64,000 bases of DNA, from NCBI RefSeq assembly GCF_030944625.1, contig NZ_JAUSXY010000001.1:2232001-2296000 (forward strand), written 5' to 3'. The notes beneath the pieces are model-generated. The model was not told the origin of the DNA. It did not search any database and saw only the letters and a list, made by a program, of their open reading frames with translations. This document shows, piece after piece, positions 53,336 to 63,373 of this stretch. The stretch is from Arthrobacter sp. SLBN-112 (GTDB taxonomy: Bacteria > Actinomycetota > Actinomycetes > Actinomycetales > Micrococcaceae). Position 1 is the first letter of the stretch. Each line of letters starts with the position of its first letter. The position numbers were made by a program, and so were the translations under genes.

Positions 53336-54848
53336 TCAGGAGACGAGTTCGAAGTGGATTTGCCGGGTGGTGATGTCGGAGGACATCAGCCGGACCCGGA
53401 CCTTGGTGCCGGATACCAGTTCGCCGGCGCAGCGGGCCGTGACAGCCGGTTCGGCGATCTGGATGATCCCGGAACTGCCGTTGCCGTTGCCGATTTTTCC
53501 GGCCCCGTTGCCGTTCCCGTTCTTGGCAGCCCCGTTGCCATTACCGTTTCCGTTTTGCGGCTTGGACCCGGAAATGACGATCGCGTCGAACTCCTGCCCG
53601 ATGTGGTTCACCAGGAGCGCCGCTTCCACCGTATCGAGCGCCATCCGCTCCATCCGCGACGCAAGCTGGTCGGAACCGGCCATTATTCCCGGGAGCAGCG
53701 GCAGCGCCTCACGTGCCCAGCCGGGAACATCCCCGCCGTTGCTGAGGGCCTCGCAGATCACCAGCACGAAGCGGTCAACCAGCCGGCGCAGCGGTGCGGT
53801 GGTGTGGGCATAGGCGGCGCCGATGGCGGACTGGATACCGTCTTCCGGGACCGTGCCGTCGAACGCGGTATAGGACGCGCCGCGGAACAGCATCCCTGCC
53901 GAATGCATGATGGCCAGCTGGCGGGGATCGGTGGGATCCAGCGACCGCAGGTACTCGCCGTAGCTGACTTCTCCGTCCCACGGCCTGCCCAGCACTTCGG
54001 TCTGCAGCCGGAAATGCCTCAGCGACCGTTCATCCCGGGGCCGGCATGGTGCGCAGGATGCCCACCTTTCCCTCCAACATGAGGTTGGCGGCAGCCATAC
54101 CCGTCATCAGCGAGATCTGCGCATTCCAATCCTCCACGGGAAGTTGCGGGACCGCATCAATCCGGTAGCCGCCGTCGGGCAACTGCACGATTTCCTGCTC
54201 GGGCATATTGAGGCTGGCGCCCCCGCGTCCCCGCTCCAGCGCAACCCGTTTCCGGCCTACCTCCCGGAGTAGTTCCAGCACCGGGGGAGCCGTGCCGGCG
54301 TCCAGGTCGGTTTGCGCACCCTTGTAACTGAGCTTGTCGCGGCTGCGGATCCGCGCCCGCCGGACGCCAACTGACAAAACTTCCGCGTCGGCGTCGAGCG
54401 TGAAATCCCAGACGAAGGCCGAACACTCCTGGCCCGGAAGCAGGCTCCCGGCACCTTCACTGATTACTTCCGGGTGCAACGGAATACGGCCGTCCGGAGC
54501 GTAGAACGTTTGTCCGCGGCGCCTGGTTTCGGCATCCAGCGCACCTCCCGGTGCAACGAAGGCTGGTACATCGGCAATCGCGTACAGTACGCGGTAGCCG
54601 CTCCCGCCCGGTTCGATGAACACGGCCTGGTCCAGGTCCGTGGACGAGGCCGGGTCAATGGTCACGAACGCGACAGCGGTCAGGTCATAGGCCGGCAGCT
54701 TCAGCGATGCCACGGCGGCGCGTGCGTCTTCCAGGGCCGCTTCCGGATAGGGGCCCGGCAGTTCGAGTTCTGTCCGCAACGAACCCAGAGCCTCTTCCAG
54801 GGCGTTTTGATGGTCGCGGACATTGGGAGCCAACCGATGATGTGACAC
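53336..54848 (-). pseudogene. RNB-domain exoribonuclease (RNase II/R type), frameshifted
   Basis: Starts at GTG 54848 (MSHHRLAPNVRDHQ). The RNB catalytic region is visible: DPASSTDLDQAVFIE and ISLMTGMAAANLML. At 54034-54036 the plus strand has CCC (GGG on the coding strand) where two bases would keep the frame (MPAPDERSLRHFRL); the second part then continues LGRPWDGEVSYGEYL to the end. With one base removed: 504 codons, 503 aa. The C-terminus holds an Asn-Gly repeat. Likely a single-strand 3'-5' exoRNase; the break is probably a sequence error. Confidence 0.82.
53480..53561 (-). repeat. Asn-Gly-encoding low-complexity repeat in the RNase
   Basis: Encodes NGNGNGNGAAKNGNGNGAG and more of the same, from a run of AAC/GGC-type hexamers inserted in the C-terminal OB-like domain. 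In-frame, so length variation is tolerated. Confidence 0.75.
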
Positions 54849-54877
54849 AAAAGTCAGCGTAACTCCAAGTCCTGGGA

Positions 54878-55570
54878 TTATGCAGGCCCGGGTGCGGCGG
54901 CGTCCAGCGCGTCGAGCAGGGAAGCGGCAGCGGCCGCGGGATCCGGGGCTTCGGTAACGGCGCGGACCACTACGATCCTGCGGGCACCCGCCTCCGCCAC
55001 CTGGTGCACGTTCCCGTGGTCGATGCCGCCGATGGCGAACCACGGCACCGGGTCTGACGCCTCCATGGAAGCTTGGGCGGCGTACTTCACCAATTCCAGC
55101 CCGACGGCGGTCCGGCCGGGTTTGGTGGGCGTGGCCCAGACGGGGCCCACACAAAAGTAGTCCAGGTGGGAAGGGCCGGCAGCTGCTGTGAGGGCGGCAT
55201 CCACCTGGTCGGGGCTGTGGCTGGAGAGCCCGATGGCTGCGTTGCCGTTGACCAGCGTCCGGGCCGCCGCCAACGGAAGGTCCTTCTGGCCGATGTGGAA
55301 TACCGGTGCCCCGGACAAAACCGCGATGTCCGCGCGGTCATTGACGGCCCACAGCCGCCCATGGCGCACCGCCGTCTCCTTCAAGACCGCCAGCAGGTCC
55401 AGTTCCTCTGCAGCCTCGATGGACTTGTCGCGCAACTGGATGATGTCCACGCCGCCGGCGAACGCGGCATCCACGAACCGGGCAAAGTCGCCGCGGTCCC
55501 GCCGCGCATCCGTGCAGAGGTACAGGCGGGCCGCCTCGAGGGCAGGAACAGATGAGGGGGACATATTCAT
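54878..55570 (-). CDS. thiE: Thiamine phosphate synthase
   Basis: 230 aa TIM barrel. Substrate and pyrophosphate motifs [34 protein letters not shown] and the GGI element (IGGIDHGNV). Couples HMP-PP and thiazole phosphate to thiamine phosphate. Divergent from the thiOSG operon; an upstream ATG two codons later is also possible (MSPSSV). Confidence 0.93.
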   Translation of the reverse strand: MNMSPSSVPALEAARLYLCTDARRDRGDFARFVDAAFAGGVDIIQLRDKSIEAAEELDLLAVLKETAVRHGRLWAVNDRADIAVLSGAPVFHIGQKDLPLAAARTLVNGNAAIGLSSHSPDQVDAALTAAAGPSHLDYFCVGPVWATPTKPGRTAVGLELVKYAAQASMEASDPVPWFAIGGIDHGNVHQVAEAGARRIVVVRAVTEAPDPAAAAASLLDALDAAAPGPA

Positions 55571-55606
55571 GCCTGCCAGCCTAGTTCCTCTAAACTGGGG
55601 TGGTAC

Positions 55607-55702
55607 TGCGGGAGCCCGCGGCAGCTGTCACAAAGCACCGGGCTGAGAGGGCGTCAGAGCCGACCGCTTGACCTGATCCGGCTAATACCGGCGTAGGGAA
55701 GG
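55607..55702 (+). ncRNA. TPP riboswitch (THI element)
   Basis: Contains the conserved elements in order: GGGAGCCC, GGGCTGAGAGGG (pyrimidine sensor), GACCGCTTGACCTGATCCGG and ACCGGCGTAGGGAAGG (pyrophosphate sensor). It ends 9 bp before the thiO ATG, and its 3' GGAAGGA includes the probable ribosome binding site, so TPP probably represses translation of thiO (and perhaps coupled thiS, thiG). Confidence 0.95.
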
Positions 55703-55711
55703 AACCACACC

Positions 55712-56998
55712 ATGCCTACCGCGAGCAACGCCCTCGCCGGGTCCGCCGGCGATGCCATCCGGGCCGACGTCGCCGTCATCGGCGCGGGAGTGGTGGGACA
55801 CGGAATCGCCTGGGAAATCCAGCGGTCCGGGCGGTCCGTCGTGCTCATCGATGACGCGCCCGGCGCCGGCGCCAGCTGGGCCGCTGCCGGCATGCTGGCC
55901 CCCGTCAGCGAGCTGCATTACCAGGAAGAGGACCTCCTGGACCTCATGACCGAGGCATCATCGCGTTGGCCGGGGTTCGCCGCCGGCGTCGCCACCGCGG
56001 CCGGTGCCGGGACCGGATACCTGACGACGCCGACCTCTCGCCGTGGGCATCGACGCCGCAGACCGGAGGGCATTGATGGACCTGCGTGCCGTCCAGCAGG
56101 CCAACGGCCTTGAAGTCGAACCGCTGACCGTGCGCGAAGCCCGCGGCCGCGAACCACTGCTGAGTCCCGCGATCTCGTGCGCGCTGGACACCCCGGCCGA
56201 CCACCAGGTGGACCCGAGGCGCCTGATAGCGTCCCTGCGCCTGGCCCTCGCCGGAGCGGCGCGCGCAACCCCGGAACTGGCGGTTGCCGGTGCCGGTGAC
56301 GGGTATGCCGTACCGGAACGCGCGGCCGGGCTGCTGTGGGAGGGCGGGGCGGTGGCTGGGGTGCGCCTTGCCGGTGGCGGCACTGTGGTTGCGGGGGAAA
56401 CGGTGGTGGCCAACGGCCTGCACGCAGGATCCCTTGACGGCCTGCCCGATGGCCTTGAACTGCCGCTGCGGCCAGTGCACGGCGACATCCTGCGCCTTTC
56501 CGTGCCGCAGCACCTGCGCCCCCTGGTGACCGCCACGGTGCGCGGGCTTGTCCACGGGATCCCGGTGTACATCGTCCCCCGGCAGGACGGCACAGTGGTC
56601 ATTGGAGCCTCCCAGCGGGAGGACGCGCTCTCCGACGCCGTGAGCGCGGGCAGCGTGTACCAGCTGCTCCGGGACGCCCAGGCGCTGGTTCCCGCCGTCG
56701 CCGAACTCGAACTCCTGGAGTGCACCGCACGGGCCCGGCCCGGGACCCCCGACAATGCACCCTTGCTGGGCCGGGTGGCGGTGTCCCCGGGATCCCGCGA
56801 TCCCGGGGACGGGCACGTCCCGGGGCTCATCATCGCCACCGGGTTCTTCCGGCACGGGGTGCTGCTCACCCCCGCTGCCGCGGCCATCTGCACGGCGTTG
56901 CTCGACGGCGCCGCCGATCCCCGCTGGGCGCCGTTCAGCCCGGACCGTTTTTCCAGGCCGGCGGCTGCCGCCCCAAGCCCCCACATGAAGGAGACAGC

Positions 56999-57002
<4 letters not shown>
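55712..57002 (+). pseudogene. thiO: Glycine oxidase ThiO, frameshifted
   Basis: FAD-dependent amine oxidase making iminoglycine for thiazole synthesis. GxGxxG Rossmann motif VIGAGVVGHGIAWE at the N-terminus; C-terminal part (GTPDNAPLLGRV; IATGFFRHGVLL) matches DAO-family thiO. A surplus base within 56036-56039 (in CCTCTC) shifts the frame: reading YLTTPTLAVGIDAA resumes when one T is removed, giving 430 codons. Stop overlaps thiS start (GTGA). Likely sequence error, otherwise thiazole synthesis would be impaired. Confidence 0.88.
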
Positions 57003-58055
<1,053 letters not shown>

Positions 58056-58067
58056 GCCCTTAAAGAC

Positions 58068-58101
58068 CTGTGGCCACCACCCGCCCGGGTGGTGGCCACA
58101 G
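58068..58101. terminator. thiOSG operon terminator
   Basis: 15-bp perfect arms (CTGTGGCCACCACCC / GGGTGGTGGCCACAG) around the loop GCCC, 12 bp after the thiG stop and before the convergent small gene. Confidence 0.85.
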
Positions 58102-58122
58102 CTGTCAGCAGGCAGGAGCCGT

Positions 58123-58425
58123 TCAGCTCCGCAGCACCGCGTTCAGCCGCTCGGTGTCATGGCGCGCACGGGTGCGGCCCAGGTAGACGACGGCGGCGAT
58201 GGCCGCGGCAGTGCCGAGGGCGATGGGCAGGACCCAGGGAAGCCACGTCAGCCCCGGCAGGTAGCCGAAACCGGCCGTCATAAGGATGATCCACGCCAGC
58301 GCGGCAACACCAACGGCGATACCGGCGGGAAGACCCGCACCGTACCTGGCATGGCGTTTGTCATTGGCCCAGACGATGAAACCGGCGGCGAGCGTGGCCA
58401 GCACCACGATGGTCAGCGAAAGCAT
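58123..58425 (-). CDS. Small three-helix membrane protein
   Basis: 100 aa with three hydrophobic helices (3-20, 32-51, 60-82) and a charged tail. No recognised family or motif. Converges on thiG; 26 bp after the DUF3107 gene in the same direction, so likely cotranscribed with it. Confidence 0.7.
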   Translation of the reverse strand: MLSLTIVVLATLAAGFIVWANDKRHARYGAGLPAGIAVGVAALAWIILMTAGFGYLPGLTWLPWVLPIALGTAAAIAAVVYLGRTRARHDTERLNAVLRS

Positions 58426-58451
58426 GGATCTCCTTGGAACGGGGGAGCGGC

Positions 58452-58676
58452 CTAGAACTGGCCGAAACCTACGCGGCGAACCTCTTCGGCACCGATTTCC
58501 ACATAAGCCAGTGCGTTGCCGGGAACAATGATCAGGCGTCCCTTGTCATCTTTCAGGCGCAGCTGGGTGCCTCCGTTGATGGCCTCGCCAACAGTCTTGG
58601 CCAGCGTTTCGGAATCCTGGTCTGATTCCAGCACGATTTCGCGGCCAACGTTTTGAACGCCGATCTTAATTTCCAA
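58452..58676 (-). CDS. DUF3107 small protein
   Basis: 74 aa (MEIKIGVQNVGREIVLES), covering the DUF3107 family of short beta/alpha proteins common to actinobacteria, in the same position as Rv3208A next to TetR and moeZ. Function unknown; ATP-binding activity has been proposed for the mycobacterial one. Confidence 0.9.
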   Translation of the reverse strand: MEIKIGVQNVGREIVLESDQDSETLAKTVGEAINGGTQLRLKDDKGRLIIVPGNALAYVEIGAEEVRRVGFGQF

Positions 58677-58724
58677 GGGGGCCTCCCAGCCTTTGAAGTT
58701 CGTCGATGATGTCTTATTTGTAGT

Positions 58725-59408
58725 CTAGGACTCTTTGGGGAAGCGAGAGATTCCGCGCCAAGCTAAACGGTAGATGAGGTCGCTGGCCACGTTGAGGTCC
58801 AGGTTGCCGTCCGTTTCCAGCCAATACCGGGCGCTGACCTGCGCCATCCCGGCCAGGCCGCGGCCCAGGAGTTCCGCCTCCAAGTGGGGGAGCTTGGTGT
58901 CCTCGGCAATGACCCGGGCGATGGCGTCGGCGAAGGTCCGGTTGAACGTCTCCAGCCTGGAGCTGACATCGGGATCGTTGATCAGGTCCGATTCGAACAC
59001 CAGGCGGTGCGCCTGGTCGTCGTTGGCGATGAAGTGGAAGTAGGCGCGCATGACGGCCTGCACGCGCTCGTCGTTGTCAGTGGTGGAGTTCAAGGCGCCG
59101 AGCATCAGCTCGGTCAGTGACGTCAGGTGGCTTTCCAGCAGGGCCAGGTACAGCTCACGCTTGGATGGGAAGTGCTGGTACAGCACGGGCTTGCTCACAT
59201 GGGCAGTCTCTGCAATTTCGTCCATCGCGGCCCCGTGGTAGCCATTGGCAACGAATACTTCCTGGGCGGCGGCAAGCAACTGCGCGCGGCGCTCGTCCCG
59301 GGGCAGCCGGGCGGACCGTTGGCCTGCGGGGCGGGAGGGAGTTTGCGGTTCGGCCGCGGGCGGGCGGTCAGCCCGTGCTTCAGGGACCACAGTTGTCCTT
59401 CTTTCCAT
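58725..59408 (-). CDS. TetR-family transcriptional regulator
   Basis: 227 aa from the ATG at 59408 (MERRTTVVPEAR). Long low-complexity N-terminus, then HTH: RRAQLLAAAQEVFVANGYHGAAMDEIAETAHVSKPVLYQHF. C-terminal ligand domain unassigned. Corresponds to Rv3208. Divergent from moeZ across 66 bp. Confidence 0.9.
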   Translation of the reverse strand: MERRTTVVPEARADRPPAAEPQTPSRPAGQRSARLPRDERRAQLLAAAQEVFVANGYHGAAMDEIAETAHVSKPVLYQHFPSKRELYLALLESHLTSLTELMLGALNSTTDNDERVQAVMRAYFHFIANDDQAHRLVFESDLINDPDVSSRLETFNRTFADAIARVIAEDTKLPHLEAELLGRGLAGMAQVSARYWLETDGNLDLNVASDLIYRLAWRGISRFPKES

Positions 59409-59474
59409 TGCAGTTACATCCACTTTACTGCGGGGTAATATGACCCGGCGGTATCCCGGGGCATACATTGAAGT

Positions 59475-60674
59475 ATGGCTTCGACGTTCACCGCAAATGT
59501 TTCAACCCATTCCCTGGATCCATTGGTGGAACCAGCTGCCGCCCTGACGCCCGCCGAGGTGGAACGGTACTCCCGGCACCTGATCATCCCCGAGATCGGC
59601 GCACTGGGGCAGCGGCGGCTCAAGAACGCCAAAGTCCTGGTCATCGGCGCCGGCGGGCTAGGTTCGCCCGCGCTGCTGTACCTTGCCGCCGCAGGGGTGG
59701 GTACGCTGGGCATCATTGACGACGACGTGGTGGACCTAAGCAACCTGCAGCGCCAGGTAATCCATGGCGTGGGGGACGTGGGAAGGCCCAAGATCGAGTC
59801 GGCGCGCGATACCATCGCCGCACTCAACCCGCTGGTGGACGTCCGGCTCCACAACGTACGCCTGGATTCGGGCAACGCGCTGGAGCTGTTCGCGGAGTAC
59901 GACCTCATCCTCGACGGCGCGGACAATTTTGCCACCAGGTACCTGGTGAACGATGCAGCCGCCATCCTGGGCAAGCCGTACGTGTGGGGCTCAATTTTCC
60001 GTTTCGACGGCCAGGTGAGCGTTTTTTGGGAGAAGCACGGCCCGACCTACCGCGACCTCTACCCCGAGGCCCCTCCGGCCGGTTCCGTGCCTTCGTGCGG
60101 CGAGGGTGGCGTCTTTGGCATGCTGTGCGCCGCCGTGGGCTCGCTCATGGTGACAGAGGCAGTGAAGCTGATTACCGGCGTCGGACGTTCCCTGCTGGGC
60201 CGCGTGGCCCTGTTCGACGCCCTGGGCGGCAGCTGGCGGGAGATCCGGGTCTCCAAGGACCCCGCGGCGGAGCCCATCACCGAACTCACGGACTACGAGG
60301 CGTTCTGCGGGGTCGCCCCGGCGCCGACGGCAGACACGGAACACACCATCACCGCAACCCAGCTGGCCACCATGCTGGCGTCGCGGAAGGCGGGGCTCAA
60401 GGACTTCGAACTGGTTGATGTGCGGGAAGCCGGCGAGTACGACATCGTCCGGATCGACGGAGCAAAACTCATTCCGCAGGGACGGATCCTGGCGGGGGAG
60501 GCATGGAGAGAACTCCCGCAGGACCGGGACATTGTGTTCCACTGCAAGGCCGGGACGCGCTCAGCCAACGTGCTCGCGGCGGCGCGCCAGGCAGGCTACC
60601 AGCGGGTCAGCCACCTCGAGGGCGGCATCCTGGCGTGGGTGCGCGACGTGGAACCCGAAAAGCCCGTCTACTGA
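59475..60674 (+). CDS. moeZ: Adenylyltransferase/sulfurtransferase MoeZ
   Basis: 399 aa. E1-like ThiF/MoeB domain with GAGGLGSPALLYLAAAGVG and two CxxC-like positions reduced in number, then a C-terminal rhodanese domain with active-site Cys in CKAGTRS. Activates and sulfurates MoaD/ThiS-type carriers; in actinobacteria MoeZ probably also serves ThiS, linking it to the thiamine genes nearby. Confidence 0.93.
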   Translation: MASTFTANVSTHSLDPLVEPAAALTPAEVERYSRHLIIPEIGALGQRRLKNAKVLVIGAGGLGSPALLYLAAAGVGTLGIIDDDVVDLSNLQRQVIHGVGDVGRPKIESARDTIAALNPLVDVRLHNVRLDSGNALELFAEYDLILDGADNFATRYLVNDAAAILGKPYVWGSIFRFDGQVSVFWEKHGPTYRDLYPEAPPAGSVPSCGEGGVFGMLCAAVGSLMVTEAVKLITGVGRSLLGRVALFDALGGSWREIRVSKDPAAEPITELTDYEAFCGVAPAPTADTEHTITATQLATMLASRKAGLKDFELVDVREAGEYDIVRIDGAKLIPQGRILAGEAWRELPQDRDIVFHCKAGTRSANVLAAARQAGYQRVSHLEGGILAWVRDVEPEKPVY

Positions 60675-60676
60675 CC

Positions 60677-60784
60677 GGAACGCCCGCTCACTTTTGACAG
60701 CCATTTGAAGAACGCCCGCTCACTCGCTTGAAGGAAGTGAGCGGGCGTTGCCTCAAAAGGGGCAGGAAGTGAGCGGGCGTTGCC
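60677..60784. repeat. Palindromic repeat cluster (REP-like) between moeZ and hemA
   Basis: Four copies of a 14-bp element: AACGCCCGCTCACT at 60679-60692 and 60711-60724, and its inverse AGTGAGCGGGCGTT at 60736-60749 and 60768-60781. The inner pair can form a 14-bp hairpin. It fills the gap between the convergent moeZ and hemA genes. Arthrobacter genomes carry scattered families of this kind; here it also serves as terminator. Confidence 0.85.
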
Positions 60785-60794
60785 GCGGGGGTTG

Positions 60795-62117
60795 TCAGGC
60801 GGTTTCGCGGCCGGCGTGGTCCACCGGGCATTCGGCTTCGACGGCTGCCGGCGCAGGGGCGGGCTGTTCGACCGTGATGCCGTAGAGCGCCTCCAGGGCG
60901 GCCACGTAGTCATCCTGCTGGCCGTTGGCGGCGAGCTCGCGGGCCCGGACGGTGGGGACGTGCAGCAGCTGCTTGACCATCCGGCGGAGCGCGAACTCGA
61001 CTTCTTCGGCGGCAGCGGTGCAGCCGTGCCGGGCACGGACCTTTTCCATCTCCGCGTCCAGCACGTTCATGGTGTGGCGGCGCAGGGCAACAATGGCGGA
61101 ATCCACCGAACGGGCCTCACGCTCCTGCTCAAACGCCTTGGCGGCGCCGTTGACGATGCCACTTGCCTGGGTCAGCGACTCGGCCTGCTCCTGCGGGGCC
61201 GCGAGGCGCACCGACTCCAGGGTGAGCAGTTCGACGCCGTCCAGTTCGCCGACCGCCGGGTCGAAGTCGTGGGTGAGGGCGAGGTCGATGGCGATCAGGG
61301 GTTGCGGGGAATCCGCGCGGACCTGGGCCAGTTCATCGGCTTCAACCCGGGTGTCCGAACCGCTGCAGCCAATCATGACGTCAGCGGCAGCAACTGCCGG
61401 GCGCAGGGATTCCACGTCCAGGGCCCTGCCGCCGCGTGTTGCCACGAAACCTTCGGCACGCCCGGAGGACGAGTAGACGCTGATGTCCGAGCAGCCGCGT
61501 TCGCGGAGGAGGGCCATGGTGGCGCCCGCGTATGCGCCGGTTCCAAAAACGACCACCTTCTTGGCGGACCAGTCGGGGCTTTCGGAAAGGTCGGTGGCAA
61601 GGTCCAACGCCACGGAGACGATGGAGAGGCCGCGGGAACCCAAGGCGGTCTGGGCGCCGACGTCCTTGGCTGTCTTCGACGCGGCCTGGAAGAGCCGGAC
61701 CAGTCCGGCGCTGGCAGTACCGTCGTGCTGGGCAGTGATCAGGGCGCGCCGGACCTGCCCGGCAATTTCGCGTTCACCGACGACGGCGGAGTCCAGCCCG
61801 GCGCTCACGGCGAACAGGTGCTGGGTTACTTCGGGGCCGGTGCGGGTGCTGAACGAACGCGACACCAGCGGTTCGGCGAGGCCGCTGGCCTCGCTGATCC
61901 GGGATACGAGTGCCGAGCGGGCGGCCTCGACGTCGGCCGCGTTGGCCGCTTCACCATAGATTTCGAAGCGATTGCAGGTGGCCAGGACCACCGCGCCGGC
62001 CACGGCGGGGGATTCGACGAGGGTGGACGCGGCAATCCCTGAGGAACCGTTGCTCAACTGAGCGACGGTTTCGAGGTCGATGTCGGCGTGTGTAGCCACC
62101 AATGAGAAAAGAACCAC
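60795..62117 (-). CDS. hemA: Glutamyl-tRNA reductase
   Basis: 440 aa from the GTG at 62117 ([14 protein letters not shown]); upstream in-frame sequence is not family-like. N-terminal HADID element, catalytic Cys in [16 protein letters not shown] domain [17 protein letters not shown]. Dimerisation domain at the C-terminus, then an Ala/Pro-rich tail. First committed step of C5 haem biosynthesis. Divergent from hemE. Confidence 0.94.
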   Translation of the reverse strand: MVLFSLVATHADIDLETVAQLSNGSSGIAASTLVESPAVAGAVVLATCNRFEIYGEAANAADVEAARSALVSRISEASGLAEPLVSRSFSTRTGPEVTQHLFAVSAGLDSAVVGEREIAGQVRRALITAQHDGTASAGLVRLFQAASKTAKDVGAQTALGSRGLSIVSVALDLATDLSESPDWSAKKVVVFGTGAYAGATMALLRERGCSDISVYSSSGRAEGFVATRGGRALDVESLRPAVAAADVMIGCSGSDTRVEADELAQVRADSPQPLIAIDLALTHDFDPAVGELDGVELLTLESVRLAAPQEQAESLTQASGIVNGAAKAFEQEREARSVDSAIVALRRHTMNVLDAEMEKVRARHGCTAAAEEVEFALRRMVKQLLHVPTVRARELAANGQQDDYVAALEALYGITVEQPAPAPAAVEAECPVDHAGRETA

Positions 62118-62275
62118 AGCAGACCAATCATAGCTTTTTCGTTGCCCGGTAGAACAACCGCCGCAAAGGATAGTCGCCACACTGTGTGGTGATCCGGGCC
62201 ACTTCCCGCTGCCGGCGGCTGAAAGCGACAGGTTGTCGTTATCTTTTGGGGCTCTTTTTGGGCACAATCAAAAGC

Positions 62276-63370
62276 ATGACTCCTAGCCCTGCCGTCTCCG
62301 CTGCCGGCGCCCTCGCCGCAGACCATCCACTGATGGACGGCCGCACAGCGGACTCACCGCTGATCACGGCCTACCGCGGGGGCAAACCCTCCCGCCGTCC
62401 CGTCTGGTTCATGCGGCAGGCGGGCCGGTCGTTGCCGGAATACCTCAAGGTCCGCGAGGGCATCGCCATGCTGGACTCCTGCCTCCGGCCTGAGCTGGCC
62501 TCGGAGATCACGCTCCAGCCCGTACGCCGCCACGACGTTGACGCCGGCATCTTCTTCTCCGACATCGTGATTCCGCTGAAGCTGGCCGGCGTCGGCGTCG
62601 ACATCGTGCCAGGGGTGGGGCCCGTCCTGGACAAGCCCGTGCGCACGGCCGCCGACGTTGCCGCCCTGCCCCAGCTGACCTGGGAAGCACTGGAGCCCAT
62701 CCGCGAGGCCGTCCGCCTGACGGTGGCGGAACTGGGCAAGACGCCCCTTATCGGTTTTGCCGGCGCCCCGTTCACCCTGGCCGCCTACATGGTGGAGGGG
62801 AAGCCATCGCGCGACCACCTTGGCCCGCGCACCATGATGCATGCGGACCCCGAGACCTGGACCGCGCTGGCCAACTGGGCCGCCGACGCTTCCGGGATGT
62901 TCCTCCAGGCGCAGCTTGAGGCGGGCGCCTCCGCGGCCCAGCTCTTCGACTCCTGGGCGGGCTCGCTGGGACTGGCCGATTACACCAAATACGTTGCACC
63001 GGCGTCGGCCCGTGCCCTGGACCATGTCCGCCACCTCGGTGCGCCGCTCATCCACTTCGGCACCGGCACGTCCGAACTCCTGGTTGCCATGCGCGATGTT
63101 GGCGTGGACGTGGTGGGGGTGGACTACCGGCTGCCGCTTGATGAGGCGAACCGCCGGCTGGGCGGTACCGTTCCGCTGCAGGGGAACATCGACCCCGCGC
63201 TGCTGTCAGCACCATGGAGCATCCTCGAAGCCCATGTCCGGGAGGTCATCGCGGCCGGTTCTGCCGCCCCCGGCCATGTCCTGAACCTCGGACACGGCGT
63301 GCCCCCCGAAACCGATCCTGCCGTCCTGACCCGTGTGGTGGAGCTGATCCACTCCATCCCGCCGGCCTAA
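62276..63370 (+). CDS. hemE: Uroporphyrinogen decarboxylase
   Basis: 364 aa from the ATG at 62276. Conserved WFMRQAGRSLPEY (substrate Arg) and the catalytic Asp in FFSDIVIP; C-terminal LNLGHGVPPETDP. Converts uroporphyrinogen III to coproporphyrinogen III. 158-bp divergent promoter region shared with hemA; 3 bp to the following gene. Confidence 0.95.
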   Translation: MTPSPAVSAAGALAADHPLMDGRTADSPLITAYRGGKPSRRPVWFMRQAGRSLPEYLKVREGIAMLDSCLRPELASEITLQPVRRHDVDAGIFFSDIVIPLKLAGVGVDIVPGVGPVLDKPVRTAADVAALPQLTWEALEPIREAVRLTVAELGKTPLIGFAGAPFTLAAYMVEGKPSRDHLGPRTMMHADPETWTALANWAADASGMFLQAQLEAGASAAQLFDSWAGSLGLADYTKYVAPASARALDHVRHLGAPLIHFGTGTSELLVAMRDVGVDVVGVDYRLPLDEANRRLGGTVPLQGNIDPALLSAPWSILEAHVREVIAAGSAAPGHVLNLGHGVPPETDPAVLTRVVELIHSIPPA

Positions 63371-63373
63371 ACC

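Noticed and set aside
60677..60784. Repeat cluster as a possible CRISPR array
   Set aside because: Repeats are only 14 bp, occur in both orientations, and spacers are irregular in length. No cas gene is nearby.
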